Shown: positions 27,115 to 36,376, counted from the first letter of the stretch. The stretch: DNA of 64,000 nucleotides from Komagataeibacter rhaeticus (GCF_003207855.1 NZ_NKTZ01000011.1:27641-91640); one strand, 5' to 3'. Program-made: numbers and translations. The notes: generated by a model not told the origin, from the letters alone.

Positions 27115-27839
27115 GCATCCGTATCCGGCCAGCGGGGCTGCATGCCGTCATAGGCCTGCCGCAGGGTGGCGGGGGTCAGGATGCGGGCGGTCTCGCCCCA
27201 GACCGCCCGCCCGCCGGAGAGCAGGACGACATGGGGGAAGCAGCGGCGGATCTGGTGCATGTCATGCAGTACGGCAATGATGGTGCGCCCCTGTTCATGC
27301 CATTCGCATACCAGCCCCAGCAGGTCCTGGGTGGTGGGGGCATCAAGGGCGGTAAACGGTTCATCCAGCATCATGACGCGGGCATCGGTCATGAGCAGGC
27401 GGGCGAAGAGCAGGCGCTGGAACTGCCCCGCCGAAAGGGCATCGATCATGCGGCCGGCCTGCTGGCCCAGCTTGACACGGTCCAGCGCGTCGGCCGCGCG
27501 CTGGCGCAGCGCGCGCGTCGCCCCGCCAAAGGCGCCCATGCGGTGCCATGCGCCCCCCAGCACCATGTCCGCCACGCTGATGGGGAAGGCGCGGTCGATC
27601 TTGCGTGCCTGTGGCAGGTAGCCAAAATCCCGCGGGTGCAGGCCATCAAGCGTGATCGTGCCCGCGGCCAGTGGCACTTCACCCAGTATGGCGCGCAGCA
27701 GCGTGGACTTGCCCGCCCCGTTGGCGCCCGCTATGGCTGTCATGCTGCCTGCGGCAAAATGCCCCGTTACATGCTGCCAGACGGGTGCGCCATTCAGCAC
27801 CACGCCGGCATTGTCCAGCCCGATCGTGCCCTGTATCAC
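27111..27839 (-). CDS. znuC: Zinc ABC transporter, ATP-binding protein
   Basis: 242 aa. Walker A GANGAGKST, Q-loop GYLPQARKIDRAFPISVADMV, signature LSAGQFQRLLFARLL, Walker B VMMLDEPFTALD and H-loop IIAVLHDMHQI are all present. It powers metal import through ZnuB. Ten bases separate it from the small upstream membrane gene; the whole unit probably starts at the Zur-type box. Confidence 0.9.
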   Translation of the reverse strand: MIQGTIGLDNAGVVLNGAPVWQHVTGHFAAGSMTAIAGANGAGKSTLLRAILGEVPLAAGTITLDGLHPRDFGYLPQARKIDRAFPISVADMVLGGAWHRMGAFGGATRALRQRAADALDRVKLGQQAGRMIDALSAGQFQRLLFARLLMTDARVMMLDEPFTALDAPTTQDLLGLVCEWHEQGRTIIAVLHDMHQIRRCFPHVVLLSGGRAVWGETARILTPATLRQAYDGMQPRWPDTDA

Positions 27840-27849
27840 GAACGGATGG

Positions 27850-28035
27850 TCATGGCAGTGCCACCGCCCAGCCCACCAGCCCCCACATCAGGGCACAGGG
27901 CAGGGCGATGCACGCCAGCCGCTGCCACCACGCGCGCGCCATCCATGTCAGTGGCAGGGGCGCGGTGGCATGGGATGTCGGCGCGTGCATGTCTGTCCGT
28001 GGGCCATGGGCCGGGGCGTGGGCGGGCGGGGGCAT
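27850..28035 (-). CDS. Small membrane protein leading the znu operon
   Basis: 61 aa. A His/Pro-rich N-terminal half is followed by one hydrophobic segment (LACIALPCALMWGLVGWAVAL). It lies 10 bases upstream of znuC and starts 14 bases downstream of the Zur-type palindrome, so it would be the first gene of the operon. The histidines could bind zinc, but no family is recognised. There is no ribosome site before the ATG at 28035, and an internal ATG is possible, so its reality is only moderately supported. Confidence 0.5.
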   Translation of the reverse strand: MPPPAHAPAHGPRTDMHAPTSHATAPLPLTWMARAWWQRLACIALPCALMWGLVGWAVALP

Positions 28036-28048
28036 GGGTTGCTCAAAA

Positions 28049-28063
28049 TGTTATAATATAACA
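28049..28063. promoter_or_regulatory. Zur-type operator
   Basis: Perfect 15-base palindrome TGTTATAATATAACA, almost the same as known Zur boxes of proteobacterial znu promoters. It lies between the minus-strand znu unit and the plus-strand LysE exporter and stands out as AT-only in GC-rich DNA. Zinc-loaded Zur would repress here; control of the divergent exporter is possible. Confidence 0.8.
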
Positions 28064-28167
28064 CTCGTGTATACCAACGGCCTGCCTACCGTCAAGTGAG
28101 GACGGCATGGCCAGCCACGCATGGCGGTGACGGCAGGCATTACGGAAAACAGGGGCACGGCAGGCCA

Positions 28168-28797
28168 GTGGCGTTTCATACATGGTTTTTGTTCGCGGCA
28201 ACCGCGTTCGTGCTCTCGGCCATGCCGGGGCCGAACATGATGCATGTCATGTCGGTCAGCGTGCGCCATGGGGTGACATGCAGCGTGGCGGTTATGGCCG
28301 GGTGCATGCTGGCCATCGTGTTGGTGGTTGCCGCGTCGCTGGGGGGCATGGCGGGGGTGCTGGCTGCGTCGCCCGGGCTGTTTGCCATGCTGCGCGTGGT
28401 CGGGGCGGCCTATCTGGTGTTTCTGGGGGTACGGGTCTGGATGGCGCGCAATGCCGGGCATGCGGGCACGGACAATACGCCCGGACTGCCGGGTGCCAGC
28501 ACGCGCGATCTGTTCCGTGACGGATTCCTGACCGGGATCAGCAATCCCAAGCTGCTGCTGTTCGCGGCGGCCTTCATCCCGCAGTTCGTCAACCCCATGG
28601 CGGCGCGCATGCCGCAATACGGGCTGCTGATCGGTACCTTTGCGGGGGTGGAGGCGTTCTGGTACGCGCTTTACGCCACCGGGGGCCGGGTCCTGTCCAC
28701 CTGGCTGCGCACCCCGCGCGTCCAGAAGATATTCGCACTGGTGAGCGGCGCCGTGTTCATGGGATTTGGCGGCATGCTGCTGATGGCGCGTGTATAG
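28168..28797 (+). CDS. LysE/RhtB-family exporter
   Basis: 209 aa from a GTG at 28168, which gives the usual family length and N-terminus (FLFAATAFVLSAMPGPNMMHV). Six helices; the family motif FLTGISNPKLLLFAAAFIPQFV is at about 120-140. Members export amino acids or homoserine lactone-like compounds. An ATG at 28096 in frame would add 24 charged residues and is rejected. It is divergent from the znu unit across the Zur-type box. Confidence 0.87.
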   Translation: MAFHTWFLFAATAFVLSAMPGPNMMHVMSVSVRHGVTCSVAVMAGCMLAIVLVVAASLGGMAGVLAASPGLFAMLRVVGAAYLVFLGVRVWMARNAGHAGTDNTPGLPGASTRDLFRDGFLTGISNPKLLLFAAAFIPQFVNPMAARMPQYGLLIGTFAGVEAFWYALYATGGRVLSTWLRTPRVQKIFALVSGAVFMGFGGMLLMARV

Positions 28798-28916
28798 CGG
28801 CTGCCGCTGGTCCCCGCTTCACGCGCCCCGCGCACCCGCTTGTGATGGCGGCCGGGGGCGCGAAAGCCCGGTGGTGTTCCCATATTCCCCTTGATACAAA
28901 AGGAAGGAACGCCACC

Positions 28917-30371
28917 ATGACCGAACCGGCCACCCCCACCCTGAAGGACTGCCCCATCGGCCTTGATGCCACGGGTACGCGGCGCGAGAAGGATTCGATG
29001 GGGGAGATCGATGTCCCCGCCAGTCATTACTGGGGGGCCCAGACGCAGCGCAGCCTTGTGCATTTTTCCATTGGCCGCGACCATATGCCCATCGAGGTCT
29101 GCCATGCCTACGGTATCGTGAAAAAGGCGGCGGCCCAGGTCAACGCGGCCGATGGCCGCCTGCCGCAATGGAAGGCCGACGCGATAAGCCGCGTGGCGGA
29201 CGAGGTGATTGCGGGCAGGCTGGATTCCGAATTCCCGCTTTTTGTCTGGCAGACCGGATCAGGCACCCAGACGAACATGAACGTGAACGAGGTGATCGCC
29301 AACCGTGCCATCCAGCTTCTGGGTGGCGTGATCGGGTCCAAAAGCCCGGTCCATCCCAATGATGACGTGAACATGGGCCAGTCCAGCAATGACTCGTTCC
29401 CTACTGCCATGCATGTCGCAACATTACTGGAAATTGATGGTCGCCTGCTGCCGCGCGTGCGCGAACTGATCGAAAGCCTGCGCAGCAAGGCGGAGGAATG
29501 GATGCAGGTGGTCAAGATCGGCCGTACCCACCTGCAGGATGCGGTGCCGCTGACCGTGGGGCAGGAATGGTCAGGCTGGGCGCAGCAGCTTGAAGATGCG
29601 CTGGAAGCGGTGGAGGCCGCGCGCCCCGGCCTGTTGCAACTGGCCGCCGGTGGCACGGCGGTGGGCACCGGGCTGAACGCGCCGCCGGGTTTCAGCCGTG
29701 CCATTGCAAGGCGTATTGCCGAACTGACCGACAGGCCATTCGTGACGGCACCCAACAAATTCGCGGCCCTTGGCGGGCTGGATGCCATGGTCCGCGCTTC
29801 TGCCGGGCTGCGCGGGGTGGCGGTCAGCCTGCTCAAGATCGCCAATGACATGCGCCTGCTTGGCTGTGGTCCCCGCTGCGGGCTGGGCGAGTTGCACCTG
29901 CCTGAAAACGAACCCGGTTCCTCCATCATGCCCGGCAAGGTCAACCCGACCCAGTGCGAGGCCATGGTGATGATCTGCACGCAGGTACTGGGCAATGATA
30001 CGACGGTGGCGTTTGCGGGCAGCCAGGGGCAGCTTGACCTGAACGTGATGCGCCCGGTCATTGTGGCCAACGTGCTGCATGCCATCCGTATCCTGGCCGA
30101 TGGCTGCCATAACTTCCGTGTATTTTCGGTGGAAGGCACCACACTCAACCGCAAGCGCATTGATGCTTACGTGGCGGGGTCGGTCATGCTGGTCACCGCG
30201 CTCAGCCCCGAAATCGGCTATGACCGTGCCTCCGCCATTGCCCACCAGGCCATGGAGCATGATATCAGCCTGCGCGAAGCGGCCCTTGCCTCGGGCTTTG
30301 TGGATGGTGCCACCTTCGACCGTCTTGTCCGCCCGCTGGACATGGTGGGCAAGGGCGTAGGCGGCGCATGA
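28917..30371 (+). CDS. fumC: Class II fumarate hydratase
   Basis: 484 aa from the ATG at 28917 (AAGGAAGGA upstream). Converts fumarate to malate in the TCA cycle. Lyase-family signature GSSIMPGKVNPTQCEA near residue 342, plus QTGSGTQTNMNVNEVIANRA and HPNDDVNMGQSSNDSFPTA. Iron-free class II type. It would metabolise the fumarate made by the nic pathway, though it is not in that operon and is presumably housekeeping. Confidence 0.96.
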   Translation: MTEPATPTLKDCPIGLDATGTRREKDSMGEIDVPASHYWGAQTQRSLVHFSIGRDHMPIEVCHAYGIVKKAAAQVNAADGRLPQWKADAISRVADEVIAGRLDSEFPLFVWQTGSGTQTNMNVNEVIANRAIQLLGGVIGSKSPVHPNDDVNMGQSSNDSFPTAMHVATLLEIDGRLLPRVRELIESLRSKAEEWMQVVKIGRTHLQDAVPLTVGQEWSGWAQQLEDALEAVEAARPGLLQLAAGGTAVGTGLNAPPGFSRAIARRIAELTDRPFVTAPNKFAALGGLDAMVRASAGLRGVAVSLLKIANDMRLLGCGPRCGLGELHLPENEPGSSIMPGKVNPTQCEAMVMICTQVLGNDTTVAFAGSQGQLDLNVMRPVIVANVLHAIRILADGCHNFRVFSVEGTTLNRKRIDAYVAGSVMLVTALSPEIGYDRASAIAHQAMEHDISLREAALASGFVDGATFDRLVRPLDMVGKGVGGA

Positions 30372-30384
30372 ATTAGCAAAACAG

Positions 30385-30465
30385 CTAAAAATTTCTGGTG
30401 AAGCTTTTTTTCAAAAAGCTTTGAAGAATGCCGCCTTTTTGAGAAAAGGCGGCACCCTGAAACGT
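30385..30465. repeat. Double-hairpin intergenic repeat, copy 1
   Basis: Two adjacent stem-loops: AAGCTTTTT / AAAAAGCTT (30401-30409, 30413-30421) and GCCGCCTTTT / AAAAGGCGGC (30430-30439, 30444-30453). The same hairpin pair recurs at 42.3 kb and 52.3 kb, with a decayed copy at 41.0 kb. It lies between convergent fumC and the lactonase-like gene and can act as a two-way terminator. Confidence 0.85.
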
Positions 30466-30472
30466 TTATCTT

Positions 30473-31678
30473 TCAAGAAGGCGCAGCGCCCTGCGTGTTC
30501 ACCTGCAGGGTAAACAGCGCATCGCCCGCGCACATGAACAGCATGTCACGCTTGGGGCCGCCGAATGTCAGGTTCGACACCCCGCGTGGCAGGCGGATGC
30601 GCCCGATCATGCGGCCCTGCGGGTTATAGACCACAACCCCGCACAGCCCCAGCGGGCCACCCGCCCCGCACCACAGGTTGCCAAACACGTCCACGCGCAT
30701 GCCATCGGCAATCAACTGGTGGCCATTCAGCATCATGTCGGCAAAGGGGCGCAGGTTGCGCAGTTCACTGCCCACCACGTCGCCTGCGTGGATGTGCAGG
30801 TCGCCGCCATGGCCGTCCTGCCCCGGTCCCGGCCCTGCGGAAATGACGTAAACGATCTTTCCATCCGGTGAGAACGCAATCCCGTTTGGGTCCGCCAACT
30901 GCTTCTGGGTCAGGATGGCGCGCACCTCACCCGTGGCGGGATCAACGCGAAATACATGGTCCTCCTGCCGCCTGTGGCCGCCGAACTGGGTCACCACCTC
31001 GCCATCCAGTGCCCAGCGTTCCACGCCGTTGCGGTTGGCGGGGCCGCCGGGGGCATCGGGGTGGCCTTCGACAATCGTGTCGCCATAACCGGGATCGGTG
31101 AACCAGATGCTGCCATCGGGGTGGACCGCCAGGTCGTTGGGGGAGTTCAGGGGCGCGCCGCCATAGCTGTCGGCCAGCACGCGGCATGAGCCGTCATGTT
31201 CCCGGCGCACCACGCGGCGTAGCCCGTGCTCGCAACTGACCAGTCGGCCTTCATTGTCGAATATGTTGCCGTTGCTGTTGTAGGAATAGGGCTGGAAGAT
31301 CGAGATCGCGCCATTTTCCCACAGATAGCGGTACTGGACGGCGCGGATCGTGTCACTCAGCAGCAGGAAACGGCCCTCGCTGTTCCACGCAGGCCCTTCC
31401 AGCCAGCCACCACCGCGCCATGCCAGTCTGATATTGGCATTGGCGTAAGCCAGGTTGCCGAAGCCGGGGTCAAGCACCAGGATGTCCGGGTCCGGTAGCG
31501 GGCTGATCGGGGCATCCGGCCCCCATTGCCGGGGCGGGCTGGAAATGACGGTTGCGGGCTGGGCCAGACCATCGACCGCCGCCGCGCGGGTTGTCGTGGC
31601 CCACAACCCGCCTGCCGCCAGTCCCCCCGCAAGCAGGCTGCGGCGGGAAACGGCGGGCGGGCGGGTGGCTGGCGGCAT
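30473..31678 (-). CDS. SMP-30/gluconolactonase-like protein, Tat-exported
   Basis: 401 aa. Twin-arginine signal (SRRSLLAGGLAAGGLWATTTRAAA), then a six-bladed beta-propeller of the SMP-30/gluconolactonase family: EGPAWNSEGRFLLLSDT, NSPNDLAVHPDGSIWFTDPGYG and ADPNGIAFSPDGKIVYV carry the usual Glu, Asn and Asp metal ligands. It likely hydrolyses an aldonolactone in the periplasm, which would suit the sugar-oxidising life of acetic acid bacteria. Last gene of a run with an SDR and an ABM-domain protein. Confidence 0.85.
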   Translation of the reverse strand: MPPATRPPAVSRRSLLAGGLAAGGLWATTTRAAAVDGLAQPATVISSPPRQWGPDAPISPLPDPDILVLDPGFGNLAYANANIRLAWRGGGWLEGPAWNSEGRFLLLSDTIRAVQYRYLWENGAISIFQPYSYNSNGNIFDNEGRLVSCEHGLRRVVRREHDGSCRVLADSYGGAPLNSPNDLAVHPDGSIWFTDPGYGDTIVEGHPDAPGGPANRNGVERWALDGEVVTQFGGHRRQEDHVFRVDPATGEVRAILTQKQLADPNGIAFSPDGKIVYVISAGPGPGQDGHGGDLHIHAGDVVGSELRNLRPFADMMLNGHQLIADGMRVDVFGNLWCGAGGPLGLCGVVVYNPQGRMIGRIRLPRGVSNLTFGGPKRDMLFMCAGDALFTLQVNTQGAAPS

Positions 31679-31746
31679 GGGGTATTTTCTCCGGTCCGGG
31701 CTGGGGATGCATGACAGGCCCCGGATGGTGCCGGGGCCGCATGGAC

Positions 31747-32061
31747 TCAGTTCTCGATGTTCTGCAGCACTTCGAATCCCTCGAATACCGGCGGCCCGGC
31801 CATCAGCGGCTTGCGGTTGCCCGCATGGGCGTGGGCGGCGCGGAACTGTTCGGACTGGGTCCAGCCCAGGAAGGCTTCATAGGATTCCCATACGGTATGG
31901 GACGCATACAGGATATACTCCTCATGCTGCGGCCCCTTGAGGAACTGGAAGCTGACAAAACCGGGCACGGTGCGCAGGTGCACCTCGCGTCCCAGCCAGC
32001 GTTCACGGAATTCCTGCTCGTTTTCAGGCGGGATACGGAAACGGTTCATGGCGATGTACAT
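31747..32061 (-). CDS. ABM-domain (antibiotic-biosynthesis-monooxygenase-like) protein
   Basis: 104 aa from the ATG at 32061 (AGGAG 10 bases upstream). Small ferredoxin-like-fold protein: YIAMNRFRIPPENEQEFRERW, VPGFVSFQFLKG and the SYEAFLGWTQSEQF segment are typical. Such proteins are dimeric cofactor-free oxygenases or heme-binding proteins (IsdG/HmoA relatives). It sits between an SDR gene and a lactonase-like gene on the same strand, which may point to oxidation of a small molecule; the role is unproven. Confidence 0.8.
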   Translation of the reverse strand: MYIAMNRFRIPPENEQEFRERWLGREVHLRTVPGFVSFQFLKGPQHEEYILYASHTVWESYEAFLGWTQSEQFRAAHAHAGNRKPLMAGPPVFEGFEVLQNIEN

Positions 32062-32092
32062 GGGATCGATTCTCCTGTTGGGGTGCATGCGG

Positions 32093-32857
32093 CTAGCGGC
32101 CGCCGGACACCGTCATCACGCTTCCCGTCATATAGGATGAGGCGGGCGAAAGGAGAAACGCCACCGCCTGCGCAATTTCGTCCACATGGCCCACGCGGCC
32201 CATGGGTACCACGGTTTCGGCCAGTTTCGCGGTTTCTGGCGGGACCATGTCGGTCGCGGTCAGGCCGGGGGCGACGGCGTTGACGCGTATGCCTTCACGC
32301 GCGACCTCATTGGCAAGGCCGCGGGTAAAGGTTTCGATCGCCGCCTTGGTCGCGGCATAGGGCACAAGCCCCGGCAGGCCGCCCAGACGGGCCGCGACGG
32401 AGGACAGGTTCACGATCGCGCCGCCGCTGCCGCCATGGCGGGTGGACATGCGGCGCACCGCCTCGCCCGCCGCCAGCATGGGGGCGCGGATGTTGATGTT
32501 GAACAGGGTATCGAGGGTCTGGGCCGTCTGTTCGTCAATCCGCACCCTGGTGCCGGTAATGCCGGCATTGTTGACCAGACCCGTCAGCGTGCCCAGTTCG
32601 GCCGCGCGGTCGAACAGGGTGCGGATTTCATCGGGTTGCGCCATGTCGGCCCGGATGGCCAGCGCCCGGCCGCCCGCCTGCGTAATGGCATGGGCCAGTT
32701 CCTCGGCCGGGGCGGCGGTGCTGGCGTAATTGATGGCAACGCCATGGCCGCGCCGCGCAAGCAGGGTGCTTATGGCGTGGCCAATGCCCCGGCTGCCTCC
32801 CGTCACGATCACGACGCCGGGCGCCTGCGTCGGGGGGGTGGGGGGATTGCTGTTCAT
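32093..32857 (-). CDS. Short-chain dehydrogenase/reductase
   Basis: 254 aa classical SDR: cofactor motif TGGSRGIG near residue 20, NNAG near 92, catalytic Ser (NLSSVAARLG), Tyr and Lys (YAATK), and a C-terminal GGR. FabG/glucose-dehydrogenase-like. The charged residue after the second strand is not clear enough to decide NADP versus NAD. First gene of the SDR - ABM - lactonase run; it could oxidise a sugar or hydroxy acid, by context only. Confidence 0.88.
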   Translation of the reverse strand: MNSNPPTPPTQAPGVVIVTGGSRGIGHAISTLLARRGHGVAINYASTAAPAEELAHAITQAGGRALAIRADMAQPDEIRTLFDRAAELGTLTGLVNNAGITGTRVRIDEQTAQTLDTLFNINIRAPMLAAGEAVRRMSTRHGGSGGAIVNLSSVAARLGGLPGLVPYAATKAAIETFTRGLANEVAREGIRVNAVAPGLTATDMVPPETAKLAETVVPMGRVGHVDEIAQAVAFLLSPASSYMTGSVMTVSGGR

Positions 32858-32959
32858 GGGCCTGTCCTGCCTGCTGTGTCGTACCGGATGGACTGATCAT
32901 AGACCCCCCCGTCCGCCTGCAAACAGGAAACAGTCCTGCCCGCAGGCACGGGGCGTATA

Positions 32960-33313
32960 TCAGCCATCCAGTCGCGACAGGTGGGGCAGCAGGTCCGCCA
33001 GTGCCTTGATCGTCGCGTTGTGGGACTGACCCGTTTCATCAGCGAAGCGGGTGATGACGGGTGCGGGGAACAGTTTGCGCACCGTCTCCTCATCGGCCGG
33101 TTCGCTGCCGGTGTGGTTTTCCCATGCGTTCAGGCGGGCTTCCAGCCCGGCATGGCGGGCGCGTTCATGCACCTCGCGCCGGCCCGGGCTGCCGGCATCG
33201 CCCATATAGGCAATGACGGCACTCATCAGGCCGGAGGTATCGTTGCGCGCGCCTGTCAGCGTATCGGCAACCTTGTTCGCGGCATTCCCGATCCTGTCCG
33301 TGATGGTGGTCAT
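32960..33313 (-). CDS. YidB-like (DUF937) protein
   Basis: 117 aa from the ATG at 33313, with AAGGAG 8 bases upstream. The C-terminal half (GLEARLNAWENHTGSEP, then a KLFP...FADETGQS segment and ALADLLPHL) follows the YidB/DUF937 pattern of small helical proteins of unknown function. No signal peptide or membrane segment. Confidence 0.65.
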   Translation of the reverse strand: MTTITDRIGNAANKVADTLTGARNDTSGLMSAVIAYMGDAGSPGRREVHERARHAGLEARLNAWENHTGSEPADEETVRKLFPAPVITRFADETGQSHNATIKALADLLPHLSRLDG

Positions 33314-33551
33314 TATGCGTGCTCCTTCGGTTCCGTGTTCAGGTATGCGGGGGCAACGTGACGGGAACGGGGTTCGTGGCATCACGGATTTATGAAGGAT
33401 GCGGCGCATTTCCGGCGGAACCCCTGCCGTGGTGGTGCGTGCCCCGCGCGGGATGGCTGCGCTGCGGGGATGTGACTTGACTCGGCAGGCAAACTGCAAT
33501 GCGCTGGGATGATATAACAAAACCCTCCCTAACCTTACCAAGGAGAGCAGG

Positions 33552-33875
33552 ATGCACCGCATGCCCGCCGTCCGGCGTTATGGAGCGCATGGCCTGACCT
33601 GGACCGCCCCTTTTGTCATTCTCCTGCTGCTGGGCCTGCCCGCGCATGCCGGCGAGCGGGAAGACCAGACCAGGGCATGCAAGGAGGATGTCTTCCGGCT
33701 GTGCTTTCTCGATATTCCCAATGAACGGCTGATGTCGGCCTGTCTGGAAAGCAAGCGGGACCGGCTTTCCCCCCGATGCCGCGCGATGTTCGAGGATGAC
33801 GCACCGCCCCCCGCCACGCCCCCCGCGCGGGTTGGGGAGCAGCCTGCGCCTTCACCCCCCGCCACCATGCATTGA
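33552..33875 (+). CDS. Small exported cysteine-containing protein
   Basis: 107 aa. Signal peptide (WTAPFVILLLLGLPAHAG) after a good AAGGAG ribosome site, then a 45-residue core with four cysteines (RACKEDVFRLCFLDIPNERLM, ACLESKRDRLSPRC) and a Pro/Ala-rich tail. The paired-cysteine pattern resembles small periplasmic cysteine-rich-repeat proteins common in alphaproteobacteria. Function unknown. Confidence 0.7.
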   Translation: MHRMPAVRRYGAHGLTWTAPFVILLLLGLPAHAGEREDQTRACKEDVFRLCFLDIPNERLMSACLESKRDRLSPRCRAMFEDDAPPPATPPARVGEQPAPSPPATMH

Positions 33876-33885
33876 GGGCCGGTTG

Positions 33886-33930
33886 CGGACGCCACCTTTT
33901 TGAAAAGGGACGGCAGCGTAACCTTTCATC
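33886..33930. repeat. Possible decayed copy of the double-hairpin repeat
   Basis: A CCACCTTTTTGAAAAGG stretch resembling one hairpin of the repeat family, without the second hairpin. It follows the stop of the small exported protein and may still work as a weak terminator. Confidence 0.35.
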
Positions 33931-34075
33931 GGGATTGCATCGGATGAATTCAGCCGACGACCGCTTCGCAACGGCCATCGGCAGTCCGGCTGCGGTCGCC
34001 ATTTGACGGCAGGGGGTTTGTGTCCCACACAGGGGCATCCGTCCCCGTCCGCAAGCCGCACCGGAAAAAGCATCC

Positions 34076-35473
34076 ATGTCCCAGAGTGCCCCGACCATCA
34101 TGTGGTTTCGTGATGACCTGCGCCTGGCGGATAATCCGGCCCTGTCCGATGCGGCCGCATCGGGACCGGTCATATGCCTGTATGTGCATGATCCCGCCCT
34201 TGCACCGGGCAGCGCCGCGCGGTGGTGGCTTCATGGTGCCCTGACCGCGCTGGAGGATGACCTGCGCGCACGCGGTGGCCGGTTGTGCATCATGGCGGGG
34301 CCGGCATGGCAGTGCGTGCTGCGGCTGGCCCGTCAGGCCGGGGCGGGAGCGGTTGTGTGGAACCGCCGCTACGGTGGGGCAGCCCGGCAGGTGGATGCAC
34401 GGATCAAGCTGGCGCTGAAGGACATGGGCGTGCAGGCCCGCAGCCATCGGGGCAACATGCTGCATGAACCATGGCAGGTGCGGACCCGGCAGGGCGCGCC
34501 GTTTCGGGTCTATACCCCCTGGTGGCGGGCGGTCCGCGCCACGGGCGCCCCGCTGCCGCCCCTGCCGGTGCCGGCCGCGCTGGGTTTTGCCGCCCTTCCT
34601 CCCGCCGTGGAGGACGGTCTGGTCAGCCTGTCCGCGCTGGAGCTGCAACCCACCCGCCCGGACTGGGCGCAGGGATTGCGTGACACATGGCAACCTGGTG
34701 AGCAGGCGGCGCATGCACGACTGGCCACCTTCATGGCGACACGCCTGCCGGGATATGCCCGGCTGCGTGACCTGCCTGCCCGGCCCGCCACATCGGGGCT
34801 GTCGCCCTGTCTGCGTTTTGGCCATATTTCCCCCCGGCAGATCTGGCATGCGGTGGAAGCGCAGGGAGACGTGGACGCGGACGGGATGTGTTTTCTCAGT
34901 GAGGTGGGGTGGCGGGATTTCGCGCATGCCACCCTGTTCGACTGTCCCGACATGGCAACGCGCAGCCTGCGGCCCGAATATGACCGCATGCCCTGGCGCA
35001 CCGACCCGGCCGGGCTGCGGGCATGGCAGCAGGGGCGGACGGGCTACCCCATTGTCGATGCGGGAATGCGTGAGCTATGGCACACGGGCTGGATGCATAA
35101 CCGGGTGCGGATGATCGTCGCCTCTTTCCTGACCAAGCACCTTCTGCTTGACTGGCGCGCGGGCGAGCGGTGGTTTGCCGATACGCTGGTCGATGCCGAC
35201 GGGGCCAGCAATCCGTTCAACTGGCAATGGGTTGCCGGATGTGGACTGGATGCCGCGCCCTATTTCCGTATATTCAACCCGGTCCTGCAGGGGGAGAAAT
35301 TTGATCCCGAGGGTGATTACGTGCGCCGCTGGGTGCCGGAAATTGCCCATCTGGCGGGCAGGGCGGTCCATACGCCCTGGAAGTTTCCCCACGTCCATCG
35401 GGGTTATCCCGCCCCCGTGGTGGATCTGGCAGATGGGCGCGCACGCGCCCTGGCGGCATGGAAAACACTGTAA
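34076..35473 (+). CDS. phrB: Deoxyribodipyrimidine photolyase
   Basis: 465 aa. Class I CPD photolyase: N-terminal antenna domain (TIMWFRDDLRLADNPAL), C-terminal FAD domain with EVGWRDFAHATLF, GYPIVDAGMRELWHTGWMHNRVRM and DADGASNPFNWQWVAG. The tryptophans and Asn of the FAD pocket are in place. Light-driven repair of pyrimidine dimers. Single gene. Confidence 0.95.
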   Translation: MSQSAPTIMWFRDDLRLADNPALSDAAASGPVICLYVHDPALAPGSAARWWLHGALTALEDDLRARGGRLCIMAGPAWQCVLRLARQAGAGAVVWNRRYGGAARQVDARIKLALKDMGVQARSHRGNMLHEPWQVRTRQGAPFRVYTPWWRAVRATGAPLPPLPVPAALGFAALPPAVEDGLVSLSALELQPTRPDWAQGLRDTWQPGEQAAHARLATFMATRLPGYARLRDLPARPATSGLSPCLRFGHISPRQIWHAVEAQGDVDADGMCFLSEVGWRDFAHATLFDCPDMATRSLRPEYDRMPWRTDPAGLRAWQQGRTGYPIVDAGMRELWHTGWMHNRVRMIVASFLTKHLLLDWRAGERWFADTLVDADGASNPFNWQWVAGCGLDAAPYFRIFNPVLQGEKFDPEGDYVRRWVPEIAHLAGRAVHTPWKFPHVHRGYPAPVVDLADGRARALAAWKTL

Positions 35474-35740
35474 GGATTATGTTTTCTCTATTCCATACCG
35501 GCTATGTCCTGTTTTGTGAATTTATGGATACCTGAAATACCCAGAGTAAAATGGTAATAAAAATACATGAATTTGAATTAAAAAATCTGGGCATAAAATT
35601 TAATTCCGGAATTTTGACATTTTTTCTTGTGTTTCCCTAATAAAATATATTGTGTCTATACCGTTTTTTGAAAACCCGCGTGATCAGGACCAGATTTCCC
35701 ACATGGAAGACACGCATATCGAATCAGAGGGCATCATTTC
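35474..35740 (+). promoter_or_regulatory. AT-rich region with a strong promoter
   Basis: 267 bases, strikingly AT-rich compared with the flanking coding DNA. A TTGACA (35614-35619) with TAATAA (35638-35643) 18 bases on makes a good sigma-70-type promoter for the next gene. The rest shows no gene; the composition suggests acquired DNA or an upstream-element-rich regulatory zone. Confidence 0.55.
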
Positions 35741-36376
35741 ATGGGCAGGCAATATGGTTCGGCAGCAGCGGTTTCGTATGAGGAGGGATGCCTGTCCTTT
35801 ACCGCCGGCCATTTTGATGTGGATATGATACGGCAGGCCATCATCCAGTATCGCCGGTCCGGTTTCCATCATGATCCCCTGCGCCTGCAACCGCTTGTTG
35901 TCCGGGCCGGGGCATGGCTGAGCCTGCGCCTGCATGAACTGCATGAATGGAACCAGGGATTCTTCAGCCTTGATGGCGGCACGGTTGTCATCCATCCCAC
36001 CGCATCCGATACAGTGACCATGCTGCCGGTTGATATCCGCAACCAGGGCGGGAGCCTGGTCTTCAGCGCGGCGGAGAATCTGTCCGGGACCCTGCTGGTC
36101 AACCTGAGCCGCCCCAGGCAGGCCCATGCGCCCGTGCAGCTTGTCTTTCAGGGCTGTGCGTTACAGTTTGCCCATTACGATCCCATGACGGATATGACCC
36201 TGGTGGGCCTGGTGCCGGAATATGAACTGCCCCATGGATGGGTGGCGGTCAGGCTGGACGGCAATCCGTGGCGGATTGACAGGGCCGTGCAGGTTCCGGG
36301 GCTGGACAGGCCGGTCCTGCGCCGGGAATGGCAGGCGGATGAACGTGAGACCGTTACGCTCAGCCTTCCCGGCTGA
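35741..36376 (+). CDS. Hypothetical protein
   Basis: 211 aa, GAGGG ribosome site 10 bases upstream. No signal peptide or membrane segment. Predicted to be mostly beta strand with several hydrophobic ten-residue blocks (SLRLHELHEW, GTVVIHPTA, QLVFQGCALQF, VAVRLDGNPW). No family recognised. It stands alone behind the AT-rich promoter region, which suggests strong or conditional expression. Confidence 0.6.
   Translation: MGRQYGSAAAVSYEEGCLSFTAGHFDVDMIRQAIIQYRRSGFHHDPLRLQPLVVRAGAWLSLRLHELHEWNQGFFSLDGGTVVIHPTASDTVTMLPVDIRNQGGSLVFSAAENLSGTLLVNLSRPRQAHAPVQLVFQGCALQFAHYDPMTDMTLVGLVPEYELPHGWVAVRLDGNPWRIDRAVQVPGLDRPVLRREWQADERETVTLSLPG

Noticed and set aside
32960..33562. Long version of the YidB-like gene starting at 33562
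   Set aside because: The extra 83 residues do not look like protein, and a strong AAGGAG site precedes the internal ATG at 33313.
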